Below, piece after piece: positions 1-8,837 of a stretch of 64,000 bases of DNA; positions within the stretch are counted from its first letter, which is position 1; every line of letters begins with the position of its first letter. The position numbers and the translations under genes are program-made. Origin of the DNA: Microbulbifer agarilyticus S89 (lineage in GTDB: Bacteria > Pseudomonadota > Gammaproteobacteria > Pseudomonadales > Cellvibrionaceae). The notes beneath the pieces are model-generated. The model made no database searches, was not told the DNA's origin, and saw only the letters and a list, made by a program, of their open reading frames with translations. The stretch lies in contig NZ_AFPJ01000036.1 of NCBI RefSeq assembly GCF_000220505.1, forward strand, positions 62,001 to 126,000, written 5' to 3'.

Positions 1-33
1 AATTCTAACCAGGCTCAATCGAGGAGACCCCTG

Positions 34-840
34 ATGAAATTGACTCACTGGCTTGCCGGTATCGCGTTTGCGGCGACTACGGCTGGCGCTGTTCAGGCCG
101 ACGCGATCAAGGATGCGGTGGCGAGCGACAAGCGCACTGCAGAATACGCTGCGCGCGATGAATTCCGTCACCCGGCCGAAACCCTCGAATTTTTCCAGGT
201 GAAGCCCACCATGACCGTGGTGGAAATTTGGCCAGGCGGCGGCTGGTACACCGAGATTCTGTCTCCGCTGCTGCAGGCGGAGGGCAAGCTATACGCCGCG
301 CACTTCCCCAAAGAGACCGAGGTCGGCTATTTCAAGCGTTCCCGCGAAAACTTTGAAAAGAAGCTGGCAGACAACAAGGATACTTTTGGCAAGGTCGTGA
401 TGACCGAGTTCGCTCCGGGTCAGGACCTGGAAATCGCCCCGGCGGGTACTGCGGACGCGGTGCTGACCTTCCGTAACGTGCACAACTGGATGCGCGGTGA
501 CAATGAAGCTGCAGCCTTCAAAACCTTTTACAAGGCGCTGAAGCCAGGCGGTGTACTGGGTGTGGTTGAGCATCGGGCTAAACCGGACACTTCCCGTGAG
601 GACATGATGTCCAGTGGTTACATGACCCAGGACTATGTTGTTGAGCTGGCGACCAAGGCTGGGTTTGTGCTCGAAGAAGCCAGCGAAGTGAATGCCAACC
701 CCAAAGATACCGCGGCACACCCGAAGGGCGTCTGGACCCTGCCACCCCGTCTGGCATTGGGTGATGAAGACAAGGAGAAGTACCAGGCCATCGGCGAGAG
801 CGACCGTATGACCCTACGCTTCCGCAAGCCCAAGTCCTGA
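34..840 (+). CDS. Exported class I SAM-dependent methyltransferase-like protein
   Basis: A 268-residue protein with an N-terminal signal peptide (basic start, hydrophobic stretch about residues 5-20, likely cleavage after AVQADA). The rest is a Rossmann methyltransferase fold: the SAM-binding loop is visible as EIWPGGGWYTE at residues 64-74, and a PGGVLGVVEH strand follows in the second half. Proteins of this type occur widely in proteobacteria as predicted periplasmic methyltransferases with unknown substrate, and a periplasmic SAM enzyme is itself puzzling. A GAGGAG ribosome site lies 8 bases before the ATG. The gene stands alone and ends at a strong terminator. The fold is well supported; the substrate is unknown. 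Confidence 0.85.
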   Translation: MKLTHWLAGIAFAATTAGAVQADAIKDAVASDKRTAEYAARDEFRHPAETLEFFQVKPTMTVVEIWPGGGWYTEILSPLLQAEGKLYAAHFPKETEVGYFKRSRENFEKKLADNKDTFGKVVMTEFAPGQDLEIAPAGTADAVLTFRNVHNWMRGDNEAAAFKTFYKALKPGGVLGVVEHRAKPDTSREDMMSSGYMTQDYVVELATKAGFVLEEASEVNANPKDTAAHPKGVWTLPPRLALGDEDKEKYQAIGESDRMTLRFRKPKS

Positions 841-861
841 TCCGTTAAGGATCCAGCGATG

Positions 862-890
862 AAAATGCCCCGAAATTCGGGGCATTTTTC
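862..890 (+). terminator. Rho-independent terminator
   Basis: Inverted repeat AAAATGCCCCG / CGGGGCATTTT around a short AT loop, followed by T residues, 22 bases after the methyltransferase stop codon. Confidence 0.85.
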
Positions 891-1017
891 GTTTTGGGCT
901 TGGGTAACGCTGGGTTTGACTGCGCTTTGCTGCGGGCGATCACTGCGACGCGCTTAGAGACCTACCGCCGCCTAATCTGATATGTTCTGCTGCAGAAGTT
1001 GCCTTACAGATACCCCG

Positions 1018-1260
1018 ATGATTATTCCATTCAAACAACTCCCACCCGAAACCCTGCAAAACCTGTTGGAAGAGTATGCGACCCGCGATGGTACCGACTA
1101 CGGCGAGCGGGAAGTCAGCCTTGACGCTAAGGTTTCCAGCCTGCGTCGTCAGTTGGAAGACAAAACCATCGTGATTTGGTTTGAGCCGGGTGAGGAGTCG
1201 GTCAACCTGATTCTGGCCGAGGACATTCCCAGGGACATCTCCAAAGATGGTGACCACTGA
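1018..1260 (+). CDS. YheU family (UPF0270) protein
   Basis: An 80-residue small soluble protein starting MIIPFKQLPPETLQNLLEEY, the characteristic opening of the YheU/UPF0270 family, with the conserved region RDGTDYGEREVSL and a C-terminal VNLILAEDIP. The ATG at 1018 is preferred over an upstream in-frame ATG at 982 because family members begin exactly at MIIP. No biochemical function is established. Its stop codon overlaps the ATG of the downstream alpha/beta hydrolase by one base, so the two are translationally coupled. In enterobacteria yheU likewise lies beside a hydrolase gene (yheT). Confidence 0.9.
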   Translation: MIIPFKQLPPETLQNLLEEYATRDGTDYGEREVSLDAKVSSLRRQLEDKTIVIWFEPGEESVNLILAEDIPRDISKDGDH

Positions 1261-1916
1261 TGGCGGGGCCAGATGGCTGGCTGATTGATCAACCGGAAAC
1301 GCCGCCGGTTGGTTGGTTCCTGTTTGCCCACGGTGCCGGCGCACCGATGGATAGCGATTTTATGCAGGCGCTGACGCAATTGCTGGTAGAGCGGAACCTG
1401 GGTGTTGTGCGTTTTGAGTTTCCGTACATGGCGGAGCGCAGGGAAACCGGTAAGCGCCGACCACCCAACAAGATGGACGAGCTACTGGCGCACTTTCAGA
1501 ACCAGATTGACCGGGCGCAGTCCACGCTGCCTCAGGCACCGCTGTACATCGGTGGCAAATCTATGGGAGGGCGCGTAGCGAGCATGCTGGTACAGGACAA
1601 TTTTGACGGCGGGAAGGTGGCAGGAGCCATCTGTCTTGGGTACCCCTTCCACCCGTCCGGAAAACCAGAAAAATTACGCACCGAACATCTGCAGCCATTA
1701 ACCAGCCCCACCCTGATTGTGCAGGGCACCCGAGACAAGCTTGGGAGCCGGGAAGAAGTTGACGGTTACGCTTTGGGGAGTGGGATTCAAATGCACTGGC
1801 TGGAGGATGGGGATCACGACCTCAAGCCACGCAAGGCCAGTGGCTTTACCCAGTCACAACACTGGCAGGCTGCGGCTGACCAGATGCGGCAGTGGATGCG
1901 TCTTCAAGAATCGTAA
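1260..1916 (+). CDS. Alpha/beta-fold hydrolase (KANL3/Tex30-like)
   Basis: A 218-residue alpha/beta hydrolase without a signal peptide. The nucleophile elbow is GGKSMGG with Ser101, the acid lies in QGTRDKLG (Asp159) and the base in EDGDHDL (His186), giving a complete catalytic triad. HGAGAPMDS near residue 24 supplies the oxyanion region. The family is annotated as dienelactone-hydrolase-like or KANL3/Tex30-like; the substrate is unknown. It is coupled to the YheU gene through a TGATG overlap. Its 3' end overlaps the convergent small monooxygenase-like gene by about 70 bases. Confidence 0.85.
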   Translation: MAGPDGWLIDQPETPPVGWFLFAHGAGAPMDSDFMQALTQLLVERNLGVVRFEFPYMAERRETGKRRPPNKMDELLAHFQNQIDRAQSTLPQAPLYIGGKSMGGRVASMLVQDNFDGGKVAGAICLGYPFHPSGKPEKLRTEHLQPLTSPTLIVQGTRDKLGSREEVDGYALGSGIQMHWLEDGDHDLKPRKASGFTQSQHWQAAADQMRQWMRLQES

Positions 1917-2178
1917 TCTTTTCTTCGTGGGCGAGCATGGGGGCGAGCTGAGCCATTTGCTCTCGTCGTTCCTCGCTGCCATACCAGTGTTGCCAGTGCA
2001 GGACCGACTTCCAGCGCGACATGGTGAAGCGGCGCAGCGGATTGCCCATTTCGGTATAGGTATGGCCGTCCACGAATCCAGTGGTCTGGTAGGCATTGGT
2101 AAGTAGCCGGCGCGCGGCCTCCTCGTACGTAGACTCCAGATCCTGGGCAATTTCCCGCTCAATCAATACGTAAATCAT
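1846..2178 (-). CDS. Antibiotic biosynthesis monooxygenase (ABM)-like small protein
   Basis: A 110-residue protein whose first 95 residues look like a dimeric alpha+beta barrel of the ABM type: an opening beta strand MIYVLIEREI, a helix with EEAARRLLTNAYQ, then GHTYTEMGNP, RRFTMSRWKSVLHWQHWYGSEERREQM and a closing strand EEKITILED. Members act as cofactor-free monooxygenases or haem-degrading enzymes, or are uncharacterised. Reaction and substrate cannot be assigned. It is convergent with, and overlaps, the hydrolase at 1260-1916. The last 12 residues are low-complexity. Confidence 0.7.
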   Translation of the reverse strand: MIYVLIEREIAQDLESTYEEAARRLLTNAYQTTGFVDGHTYTEMGNPLRRFTMSRWKSVLHWQHWYGSEERREQMAQLAPMLAHEEKITILEDASTAASGQPQPASVVTG

Positions 2179-2393
2179 CGCAATTCATACACCATTCATA
2201 CATACATCATTCAAAGTTACGATCGACTTTAGAGTACCCGGTAAGTGACTGGCAAGTACTTGTGTCTTTTCGAGCCTTTGGGCGTGGTGATCCCACACCC
2301 AGCAGTTTAGTCTTCAGTGCGTTCCGCTGCGCAGACTGGTGAGTCCGAGTACCGCGGATGACGCGGCTCATGAAATCGCCGACAATAGCCCCT

Positions 2394-2627
2394 ATGAAGT
2401 CACAACACACCCTTGATGCCCGCGGCCTGCTGTGCCCGGAACCCGTAATGATGCTGCACACCGCTGTACGCAAGGTCGCTGCTGGTGAGGTACTGCAGAT
2501 GTTTGCCACAGACCCATCGACTCAGCGGGACATACCGAAGTTCTGCCAGTTCCTCGGCTACGAATTGGTGAAGCACCTGGAAGAAAATGACGAGTTCGTT
2601 TATTGGATCAAAAAAGCGGACAGCTGA
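2394..2627 (+). CDS. tusA: Sulfur carrier protein TusA
   Basis: A 77-residue protein with the TusA signature: [16 protein letters not shown], whose cysteine is the persulfide-carrying residue, then the [20 protein letters not shown] segment. TusA accepts sulfur from IscS and passes it on for tRNA 2-thiouridine synthesis and other sulfur-transfer pathways in the cytoplasm. The ATG at 2394 gives the family length; the frame stays open upstream to an alternative ATG at 2358. The gene is single and ends at a strong bidirectional hairpin. Confidence 0.93.
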   Translation: MKSQHTLDARGLLCPEPVMMLHTAVRKVAAGEVLQMFATDPSTQRDIPKFCQFLGYELVKHLEENDEFVYWIKKADS

Positions 2628-2660
2628 ACGCGCTCCTCGGTCTATCAAGCGGCGGAAATA

Positions 2661-2691
2661 ACAAGGGCGACCACTGGTCGCCCTTGTTTTA
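2661..2691. terminator. Bidirectional Rho-independent terminator
   Basis: Near-perfect inverted repeat ACAAGGGCGACC / GGTCGCCCTTGT followed by TTTT, with the convergent genes tusA and the 2715-3401 gene on its two sides. Confidence 0.85.
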
Positions 2692-2714
2692 CGTGATGTG
2701 TAGGGAAGTAGTTG

Positions 2715-3401
2715 CTAGGGCGAAGTGACAAGCGCCGCGATCGCAGCAAGGGCCTCCGGGTCCTCAGATTTGATCTTGTTGGCGATGTGGTGTTGGAAGA
2801 AGTAGCGGAAACATTCGGACTCCTGCGCCGAGTACAGGCACTCGTCCCCGGGCAGCACCGGCGTGGTCTCCACACTATTGTGATCAATCAGCATGCCGTG
2901 GATCTCTCCGCTGGCAAATAGGCGCCAGCTCACGACTTCCGTAAGGGTCAGGTTTTCCTTGTCGGCATCCATAAACACCGCATGGGTGCCAATGGTGTCG
3001 GGAACTTCCTGAACAACTTCGTCTGCCTGATTGCTTTCGTACTCGAAGTATTCCGCCGCAGTCTCCAGCTCGACGATCTTATGGATGGGGGGCTCGTGGA
3101 AGATCTCCTCGATGCCCGGGTCGTAATAGCCTTCAAACCGTCCATCCAGGGGATCCTGAATATCCGGGCAGGCCACAATGGAGTTTAACCAGGGAACCAA
3201 CCCGACCACCTCGCCGTTGGCACGCAGGCCCCAGCAAAGGATTTTCAGGCTGTAGAGATCTGTCCCACTGGAATTGTTGGAGTAGAGCATTTCCAAGCCG
3301 TCGAGCTCCGGAGAAAGACGGATAAACCGCAGATTCTCTGAAGTTTCGATTGGCTTGCCGGTGAAGAGGTCAACCACGTTGTTGGTACTGTGGTCGGTCA
3401 T
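2715..3401 (-). CDS. Hypothetical acidic protein
   Basis: A 228-residue acidic soluble protein that I do not recognise. It has no signal peptide or membrane segment. Two similar stretches, YSLKILCWGLRANGEVVGLVPW (in part) and LTEVVSWRLFASGEIHGMLID, suggest an internal repeat of one fold: a W-x-L-x-A-x-GE core followed by a hydrophobic strand. The ATG at 3401 is chosen because an AGGAGGTG ribosome site lies just upstream; the longer open frame to 3569 has atypical arginine- and proline-rich translation. It is monocistronic and ends at the terminator shared with tusA. Confidence 0.75.
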   Translation of the reverse strand: MTDHSTNNVVDLFTGKPIETSENLRFIRLSPELDGLEMLYSNNSSGTDLYSLKILCWGLRANGEVVGLVPWLNSIVACPDIQDPLDGRFEGYYDPGIEEIFHEPPIHKIVELETAAEYFEYESNQADEVVQEVPDTIGTHAVFMDADKENLTLTEVVSWRLFASGEIHGMLIDHNSVETTPVLPGDECLYSAQESECFRYFFQHHIANKIKSEDPEALAAIAALVTSP

Positions 3402-3975
3402 AGAGCACCTCCTTGCAGGGCCGGTAGTAGGGCGGGAAGGTCTTGTACTACTTATGAGGTGCAGCCGGCGTAGGGATAGCGTGCGAGGGCCGGGCGGCCA
3501 TCGCCGAATCCAGACTCCGGGAGCAACTTTTTTGCCTCCCTGGGAAGCCGGTACCGCAACCGAAAACAACCGCGGAGCGCTGCAAAAAACACCGCATCAA
3601 ACGGGAGTAGGTTTCCGGTATCCCTGTGTCCAAAGGTATATTCTGATCCGCAGAAATACAACCAGCGGAATGGGGTTGTTTACTACTAAATGTCTCCTTT
3701 TTGATGGAATGGGCCGGAAGCGGCTACCAACTGGGTATTGGACCATCTCTCAGCATCAGTGTTCCCAGCCTTGATCCCGGCGCACTCGCTGATATAGTCC
3801 GCGCCAACCGGGCATTTCTGCAGGAATTTCTCTGCCAGTCTTGAACTATGAGCAGCCGTGCGCAGAGACCGCCCCGAGCAGTACGAGCGTCCCCAGAAGA
3901 GAGTAGCCACACGTTTTGTCGAATACGGTTATTGATGAGCAAGTTCCATACCATCCTGCGGAGCCCCGCGAGGAA
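3402..3975. other. Intergenic region without recognised gene
   Basis: About 570 bases between the divergent 2715-3401 gene and epmC. Short open frames on both strands have unusual composition and match nothing I know. The region should hold both promoters, but I see no convincing -35/-10 pair, hairpin or RNA gene. Confidence 0.5.
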
Positions 3976-4536
3976 ATGGGTGACGTTTCGCCACGATCTG
4001 TGACTGAATGTATAGTCATCGTATTCAATGGGTGCTTTGCCGCCGCCGACAGCCTCAATACCCGTCTTGAGGGTGGCTACCCTGAACCTTACTACCGCCC
4101 GGGGCAGAACCCAGGTGAGACACATTGCGTGCAATTTACCCGGGATTACCCAGCCAGCGCACTGCATGAAGCCGCGCATTGGTGTGTGGCGGGCGCCGAG
4201 CGGCGCAAGCAGCCGGACTACGGTTACTGGTATGCCCCGGATGGGCGCAGTGCCGAGCAGCAAGCGGAATTTGAACGGGTGGAAGTAAAGCCCCAGGCAC
4301 TGGAGTGGATTTTCGCGCGCGCTTGCGGCCTGGGTTTCCGGGTAAGTGCGGATAATCTGGATGCGGGGCTTGGCCCGAGTGCAGGTTTCAAACGTGCAAT
4401 TTGGCAGCAGGTGCAGAATTACTGTACCGAGGGCGTCAATGCGCGCGCCGAGCTGTTTGCGCGCTCACTCGCACAGGCTTTTGGCCAGCCAGACCCGTTC
4501 AAGCAGACGCAATTTCGACTGGAGGACCTCGGGTGA
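3976..4536 (+). CDS. epmC: Elongation factor P hydroxylase EpmC
   Basis: A 186-residue protein matching EpmC (YfcM), which hydroxylates the beta-lysylated lysine of elongation factor P. Recognisable elements are VFNGCFA near the start, LHEAAHWCVAGAERR with the HExxHW metal-binding motif, DYGYWYAPDGR, VEVKPQALEWIF and VSADNLD. The start is uncertain. ATG 3976 gives a family-like N-terminus but has a very close AGGA; a TTG at 3916 would add 20 residues. epmA and epmB are not in the window. The downstream exonuclease begins inside the stop codon region (GTGA), so the two genes are coupled. Confidence 0.88.
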   Translation: MGDVSPRSVTECIVIVFNGCFAAADSLNTRLEGGYPEPYYRPGQNPGETHCVQFTRDYPASALHEAAHWCVAGAERRKQPDYGYWYAPDGRSAEQQAEFERVEVKPQALEWIFARACGLGFRVSADNLDAGLGPSAGFKRAIWQQVQNYCTEGVNARAELFARSLAQAFGQPDPFKQTQFRLEDLG

Positions 4537-5438
4537 AGCAGATTTATCTGGTGGATGCCTCTGTATATATTTTCCGCTACTACTTTGCGTTGCCCCCAAA
4601 TTGGGAAAGTCGCTCCGGTTACACCACCGAAGCGGTATACGGCTTCAGTAATTTCTTGCTGGATCTATTGGCGCGCCGGCCCGAAGGTATCGCTTGCGCA
4701 TTCGATGAATCCCTCGGTAGCTGCTTCCGCAACGAGATATATCCGGACTACAAGTGCAGTCGGGTATTGCCGGACGAAGCGCTCGCTTTTCAGCTCGCTG
4801 CATGCCGGGAAATGGCCGAGGCCCTCGGTATCGCCAGCTTCGCCAGTGCGCGTTATGAAGCAGACGACATTCTCGCCACCCTGACCAGGATCTGTGCCGA
4901 ACAGGGGGAGGCGCCAGTGATCGTTACCCGCGACAAAGACCTGGGGCAGTTGCTCAGTCGCGGCGCAGCGAGCCTGTGGGACTTTGCCGCCGACGCATAT
5001 ATGGAAAGCGCCGAGATAGAAGCGAAATTCGGTGTGCGCCCCGAGCAAATCGCCGACTATCTGGCTCTGGTCGGCGACAGCATCGACGATATCCCGGGTG
5101 TACCCGGTATTGGTGCCAAGACGGCAGCGGGCTTACTAAGCGAGTTTCGCTCCGTCGATGAATTACTGGCAAACCGAGAGCGCGTAGCGGGCCTCAAAAT
5201 TCGCGGGGCCAAGGGTTTGGTGGGCAAACTGGCGGAACATGAGGGCCAGATTCGCATAGCGTTGCAGCTCGCGCAGTTGGCTTACGATGTGCCTGTGGGG
5301 GTGACGTCTGAAGCGCTAGCCCACAATGCCTCCGATCCTGAGTTGGCGATTGCCCTGGCTGAGGAGTTCGGTATTGGTGGGCTCGCCAACAAAATTTCCC
5401 GTACGCTGACGAACATGCGCGACGAGCTTGTGACCTGA
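4533..5438 (+). CDS. 5'-3' exonuclease (FEN/PolA N-terminal-like)
   Basis: A 301-residue protein of the 5'-nuclease superfamily, like the N-terminal domain of DNA polymerase I and Xni/ExoIX. The metal-binding acidic residues are visible in YLVDASVYIFR, CAFDESLG, YEADDILATL and VTRDKDLGQLL. The helix-hairpin-helix DNA-binding segment is GDSIDDIPGVPGIGAKTAAGLL. The GTG at 4533 overlaps the epmC stop and has GGAGG about 8 bases upstream. It probably acts on flap or RNA-primer structures; the exact substrate is not known. Confidence 0.88.
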   Translation: MKQIYLVDASVYIFRYYFALPPNWESRSGYTTEAVYGFSNFLLDLLARRPEGIACAFDESLGSCFRNEIYPDYKCSRVLPDEALAFQLAACREMAEALGIASFASARYEADDILATLTRICAEQGEAPVIVTRDKDLGQLLSRGAASLWDFAADAYMESAEIEAKFGVRPEQIADYLALVGDSIDDIPGVPGIGAKTAAGLLSEFRSVDELLANRERVAGLKIRGAKGLVGKLAEHEGQIRIALQLAQLAYDVPVGVTSEALAHNASDPELAIALAEEFGIGGLANKISRTLTNMRDELVT

Positions 5439-5482
5439 CCCGTCTGGACTAGATACTGACTTTTAACGATATACGAGAAGCC

Positions 5483-6664
5483 ATGAGCCATAACGCCACC
5501 GCAGCAACAACACAAACAACATCAATTGCAACGCCACTCACCATCGTCGCCGATGAAAACATTCCCGGGCTTGAACAGTGGTTTGGTGATCTCGGGACGA
5601 TTGTGCGTGCGCAGGGGCGCGGTCTTTCGGCTTCGCAATTGGTGGATGCGGATATTTTGCTGGTGCGCTCGGTCACCCAGGTGAACCAAGCGCTGCTGGC
5701 GAATACGCCGGTGCGTTTTGTCGGTAGTTGCACGATTGGCACCGATCACCTGGATACGCATTGGCTGGAGCAGCAGGGTATCGCCTGGAGTGCGGCCCCA
5801 GGCTGTAATGCTAATTCCGTGGTGGAGTACGTGTTCTGCGCACTGGCGGCGCTGGATGTCGATTGGCGCGGGCGCAATTTCGGCATTGTTGGTTGTGGCA
5901 ACGTCGGTGGGTCGCTGCAGCGCAAACTGCATGCGTTAGATATCCAGTGCAAAATTTATGACCCCTGGAAAACCGATAACCCGGATAGCGCGCCGCTCGA
6001 AGAGGTCCTGCAGCAGGATGTGATTTGCCTGCACGCTCCTCTGGTGAAAGATGGCCCGCACCCCAGCCTGCATATGATTGATGGCGAGGCGTTGGATCGT
6101 ATTCGCCCCGGTGCGGTGCTGATCAGCGCCGGCCGTGGTGCAGTGATCGACAATCTCGCGCTACGCGAATGGGATACGTCGTTTACCACAGTGCTGGATG
6201 TTTGGGAAAACGAACCGGATATGGATGCGGAGTTGCTCAAACGCGTAAACCTCGGCAGCCCGCATATCGCCGGCTACAGTCACGATGGCAAGCTGGCGGG
6301 GACGCGCATGATTCGCGAGGCGCTCAACCAGGCGCTGGACCTGCCTGTGGCAGCAACCGCGCAAGAGGCCAGCTCAGAGCATTCGCTGGAGCAGTCACTG
6401 TTGACCAGCGACCAGTCGGGCTTTGCGGCAATGCGTGAATTGCTGTTGTCGATGTACGACCCGCGCCAGGACGATGCGCGCCTGCGCGCTGCGGCGCAGA
6501 CTGCGGCCAGCGGCGGTGAACCTTTACCTCTTGCGTTTGATCAGCTTCGCAAACAGTACCCCAAGCGTCTGGAATTCTCACATTACACTTTGCCATCGCC
6601 CGTACAGTTACCGAATCTCGACCAGGCGGTGCGTACGCAACTGGCAATACTGGGGCTCAAGTGA
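5483..6664 (+). CDS. pdxB: Erythronate-4-phosphate dehydrogenase PdxB
   Basis: A 393-residue D-2-hydroxyacid dehydrogenase that oxidises 4-phosphoerythronate in the deoxyxylulose-5-phosphate-dependent pathway to pyridoxal phosphate. The NAD-binding motif is GIVGCGNVGG. Catalytic-region motifs ISAGRGAVIDN, VWENEPD and SPHIAGYSHDGK follow, then the extra C-terminal domain that distinguishes PdxB (about 380 residues) from other family members. The N-terminus carries a Thr/Ala-rich leader before TIVADENIPG, so the start could lie slightly downstream. Its stop overlaps the GTG start of the next gene. Confidence 0.93.
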   Translation: MSHNATAATTQTTSIATPLTIVADENIPGLEQWFGDLGTIVRAQGRGLSASQLVDADILLVRSVTQVNQALLANTPVRFVGSCTIGTDHLDTHWLEQQGIAWSAAPGCNANSVVEYVFCALAALDVDWRGRNFGIVGCGNVGGSLQRKLHALDIQCKIYDPWKTDNPDSAPLEEVLQQDVICLHAPLVKDGPHPSLHMIDGEALDRIRPGAVLISAGRGAVIDNLALREWDTSFTTVLDVWENEPDMDAELLKRVNLGSPHIAGYSHDGKLAGTRMIREALNQALDLPVAATAQEASSEHSLEQSLLTSDQSGFAAMRELLLSMYDPRQDDARLRAAAQTAASGGEPLPLAFDQLRKQYPKRLEFSHYTLPSPVQLPNLDQAVRTQLAILGLK

Positions 6665-7860
6665 AGCTTAAAAAACTCGGACTTATCATCAACCCCTGGG
6701 CAGGAGTTGGCGGCCCTGCCGGACTCAAAGGGAGCGATGGTGCAGACACCGTGACACGCGCTCTGGCGGCGGGTATCGAGCCGCAATCGCACAAGCGTGC
6801 GACAATAGCGCTAAGTGCGTTGCAACCGTTTAGTGATGCATTGCAAATTGTGACTTTTGCCGGCGATATGGGTGAGGACCTGGCAGCATCGCTGGGCTTT
6901 ACCGTGAATGTTATTGGTGCTGCAGCCGGTGAGCGCTCAACGCCAGCCGACTCTGAGTTGGCCGCCGCAGCAATTCGCGATGCCGGTGCGGATTTGATTG
7001 TGTTTGCTGGTGGTGACGGCACCGCGCGCAATATGGTCAATGCACTGGGCGATGGCTTTCCTGTGCTGGGGATTCCCGCCGGGGTAAAAATGCACTCCGC
7101 ATGCTTTGCGATTTCCCCGCGGGCGGCAGGCGAGGTACTGCGTCGGCTGATGTCCGGTGAGCTGGTGGATTTACACCAGCGCGAAGTGCGCGATATCGAT
7201 GAAAAATCCTTTCGTGAAGGGAGGGTAAGCACACGCTTCTACGGTGAACTACTGGTGCCGGAAGAAGGACAATTCTTGCAGGCAGTAAAAAATGCCGGCC
7301 GCGAAGTCGAAGAGCTGGCAGTGGCAGACATCGCCGCGCAGATGGTGGAAGAAATCGACGAGCTGGACCCGGAGACCCTGTATGTATTCGGGCCCGGTTC
7401 TACGACCCTTGCGGTGCTGAACGAGTTGGGTGCGGAGGGGACGCTGTTGGGGGTGGACCTCTGGTGCAACGGTTCCCTGGTGGCGGCAGATGTGAGCGCC
7501 CCGCAAATAGTGCAGGCAATCGCGCAGCACTGTGAAGCTAACCCTGAGCGCCCGGTAAAGATTATTCTTACCGCCATCGGTGGTCAGGGCCATTTGATTG
7601 GTCGCGGTAACCAGCAGCTTAATCCGCAGGTTTTGACCAGCGTTGGCCGGGAAAACCTGTTGGTGGTGGCCACCAAAACAAAGGTCACCGAACTGGGCGG
7701 CCGCCCGCTGCTGATTGATAGCGGGGATCCGGCACTGGACGAGGCCTGGAGTGGTTTTGTGCGGGTAGTCACTGGCTACCGCGATGAGATTCTGTACCCA
7801 TTGTCTGGTGACGGCAGCGGTATTGCGCCAGATTATTCGTCTGCCGCAGGCGACGAATAA
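6661..7860 (+). CDS. ATP-NAD kinase family protein
   Basis: A 399-residue protein with an NAD/diacylglycerol-kinase-type fold: an opening strand LGLIINPWAGVGG, the nucleotide motif VFAGGDGTARN around residues 113-123, and GIPAGVKMHS. At about 400 residues it is longer than canonical NadK (about 295) and belongs to the subfamily often annotated ATP-NAD kinase family protein, whose phosphate acceptor is not established. The GTG at 6661 overlaps the pdxB stop, so the two are co-translated. This is probably not the main NAD kinase, which is normally encoded elsewhere. Confidence 0.85.
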   Translation: MKLKKLGLIINPWAGVGGPAGLKGSDGADTVTRALAAGIEPQSHKRATIALSALQPFSDALQIVTFAGDMGEDLAASLGFTVNVIGAAAGERSTPADSELAAAAIRDAGADLIVFAGGDGTARNMVNALGDGFPVLGIPAGVKMHSACFAISPRAAGEVLRRLMSGELVDLHQREVRDIDEKSFREGRVSTRFYGELLVPEEGQFLQAVKNAGREVEELAVADIAAQMVEEIDELDPETLYVFGPGSTTLAVLNELGAEGTLLGVDLWCNGSLVAADVSAPQIVQAIAQHCEANPERPVKIILTAIGGQGHLIGRGNQQLNPQVLTSVGRENLLVVATKTKVTELGGRPLLIDSGDPALDEAWSGFVRVVTGYRDEILYPLSGDGSGIAPDYSSAAGDE

Positions 7861-7892
7861 CACTTAGTAAAGAACGAAAGAGTACAAGTACA

Positions 7893-8837
7893 TTGAATTG
7901 GGAACTCTTGCTGCAGGTAGTGCGCAGCAAATTGCAGGAAGAACAGTCTCAGAGTGAGGTGCCCGATAGCCGCCGTCTGTTTCACGGACGTGGGCATTGC
8001 TATGCGGGCCTGGACAGTGTGTGTGTAGACAGCTATCACCCCGCCATTCTGGTCACCCTGTTTGACGAATATCCTGAAGAAGATGCACTGGCGAACCAGC
8101 TGTGGTCGCTGGTGGAGCCGTTCGGGTACCGTGGTGTGGCCGTGCAGCGACGCTATCAGCGCGGTGCCCCCATTCAGTGGCAGTGTGGCGAGGCAGTGGA
8201 AACACCGGTGGCCCGTCGTGGCGCGCTGAAGTTTCCGCTCACCTTTGACCGTCAGAACGTGGGCTTCTTTCTGGACATCGAACCAGGCCGCCAGTGGCTG
8301 GAGCAGCAGGTGCGGGAAAAAGCCGGCACGATCGAAAACCTCAAGCTGCTGAACCTGTTCGCGTTTACCTGTGCGTTTTCCACAGTGGCGCGCGCCGCGG
8401 GCGAGCTGGAAGTGCTGAACGTGGATCTGAACAAGGGCGTACTAAAGCGTGGGCAGGCCAATCACCAGTTGAACAACCTGACCAGCAAGGGTATTCGTTT
8501 TCTCGCCATGGATGCGCTGCGGGACTTCAAACGCTATGACCGTCGCGGGCCGTTTCAGCTGGCGATTGTTGACCCGCCCACGCGACAGCGGGGGAGTTTC
8601 GATGCCGCAGAGAACTATGCACGGCAGTTGGAGCTATTGCCCGGCTGCCTGGCGGACGAGGCTGACTTGCTGCTGGTACTTAATTCACCAGCCCACAGTG
8701 AGCAGTATTTCCGTGACTTGATTGAAGCCGCGAACCCGGGCTTTTCCGTGGTGGCGCGGTTGCCACAAAATCCGGATTTCCCGGATAGCGACTCCGACGC
8801 GGCATTAAAAATGTTGCACGTAAAATTTCACAGGTGA
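7893..8837 (+). CDS. Class I SAM-dependent methyltransferase (RlmI/RlmK-like)
   Basis: A 314-residue methyltransferase of the PF10672-like type. Motifs include NVGFFLDIEPGRQWL, the SAM loop LLNLFAFTCAFS, the acidic strand end VLNVDLNKGVLKRG, and the catalytic IVDPPTRQRGSF, equivalent to the NPPY/DPP motif. Relatives methylate rRNA bases. It lacks an obvious PUA domain, so the exact RNA target is uncertain. The start codon is TTG with only a weak ribosome site. It follows the NAD-kinase-like gene by 32 bases and probably belongs to the pdxB operon. Confidence 0.82.
   Translation: MNWELLLQVVRSKLQEEQSQSEVPDSRRLFHGRGHCYAGLDSVCVDSYHPAILVTLFDEYPEEDALANQLWSLVEPFGYRGVAVQRRYQRGAPIQWQCGEAVETPVARRGALKFPLTFDRQNVGFFLDIEPGRQWLEQQVREKAGTIENLKLLNLFAFTCAFSTVARAAGELEVLNVDLNKGVLKRGQANHQLNNLTSKGIRFLAMDALRDFKRYDRRGPFQLAIVDPPTRQRGSFDAAENYARQLELLPGCLADEADLLLVLNSPAHSEQYFRDLIEAANPGFSVVARLPQNPDFPDSDSDAALKMLHVKFHR

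Noticed and set aside
3724-4263. 179-codon minus-strand frame overlapping epmC
   Set aside because: EpmC on the plus strand has clear family motifs; the antisense frame has none.
6661-7860. Annotation as the essential NAD kinase NadK
   Set aside because: Too long by about 100 residues and of the divergent ATP-NAD kinase-like subfamily.
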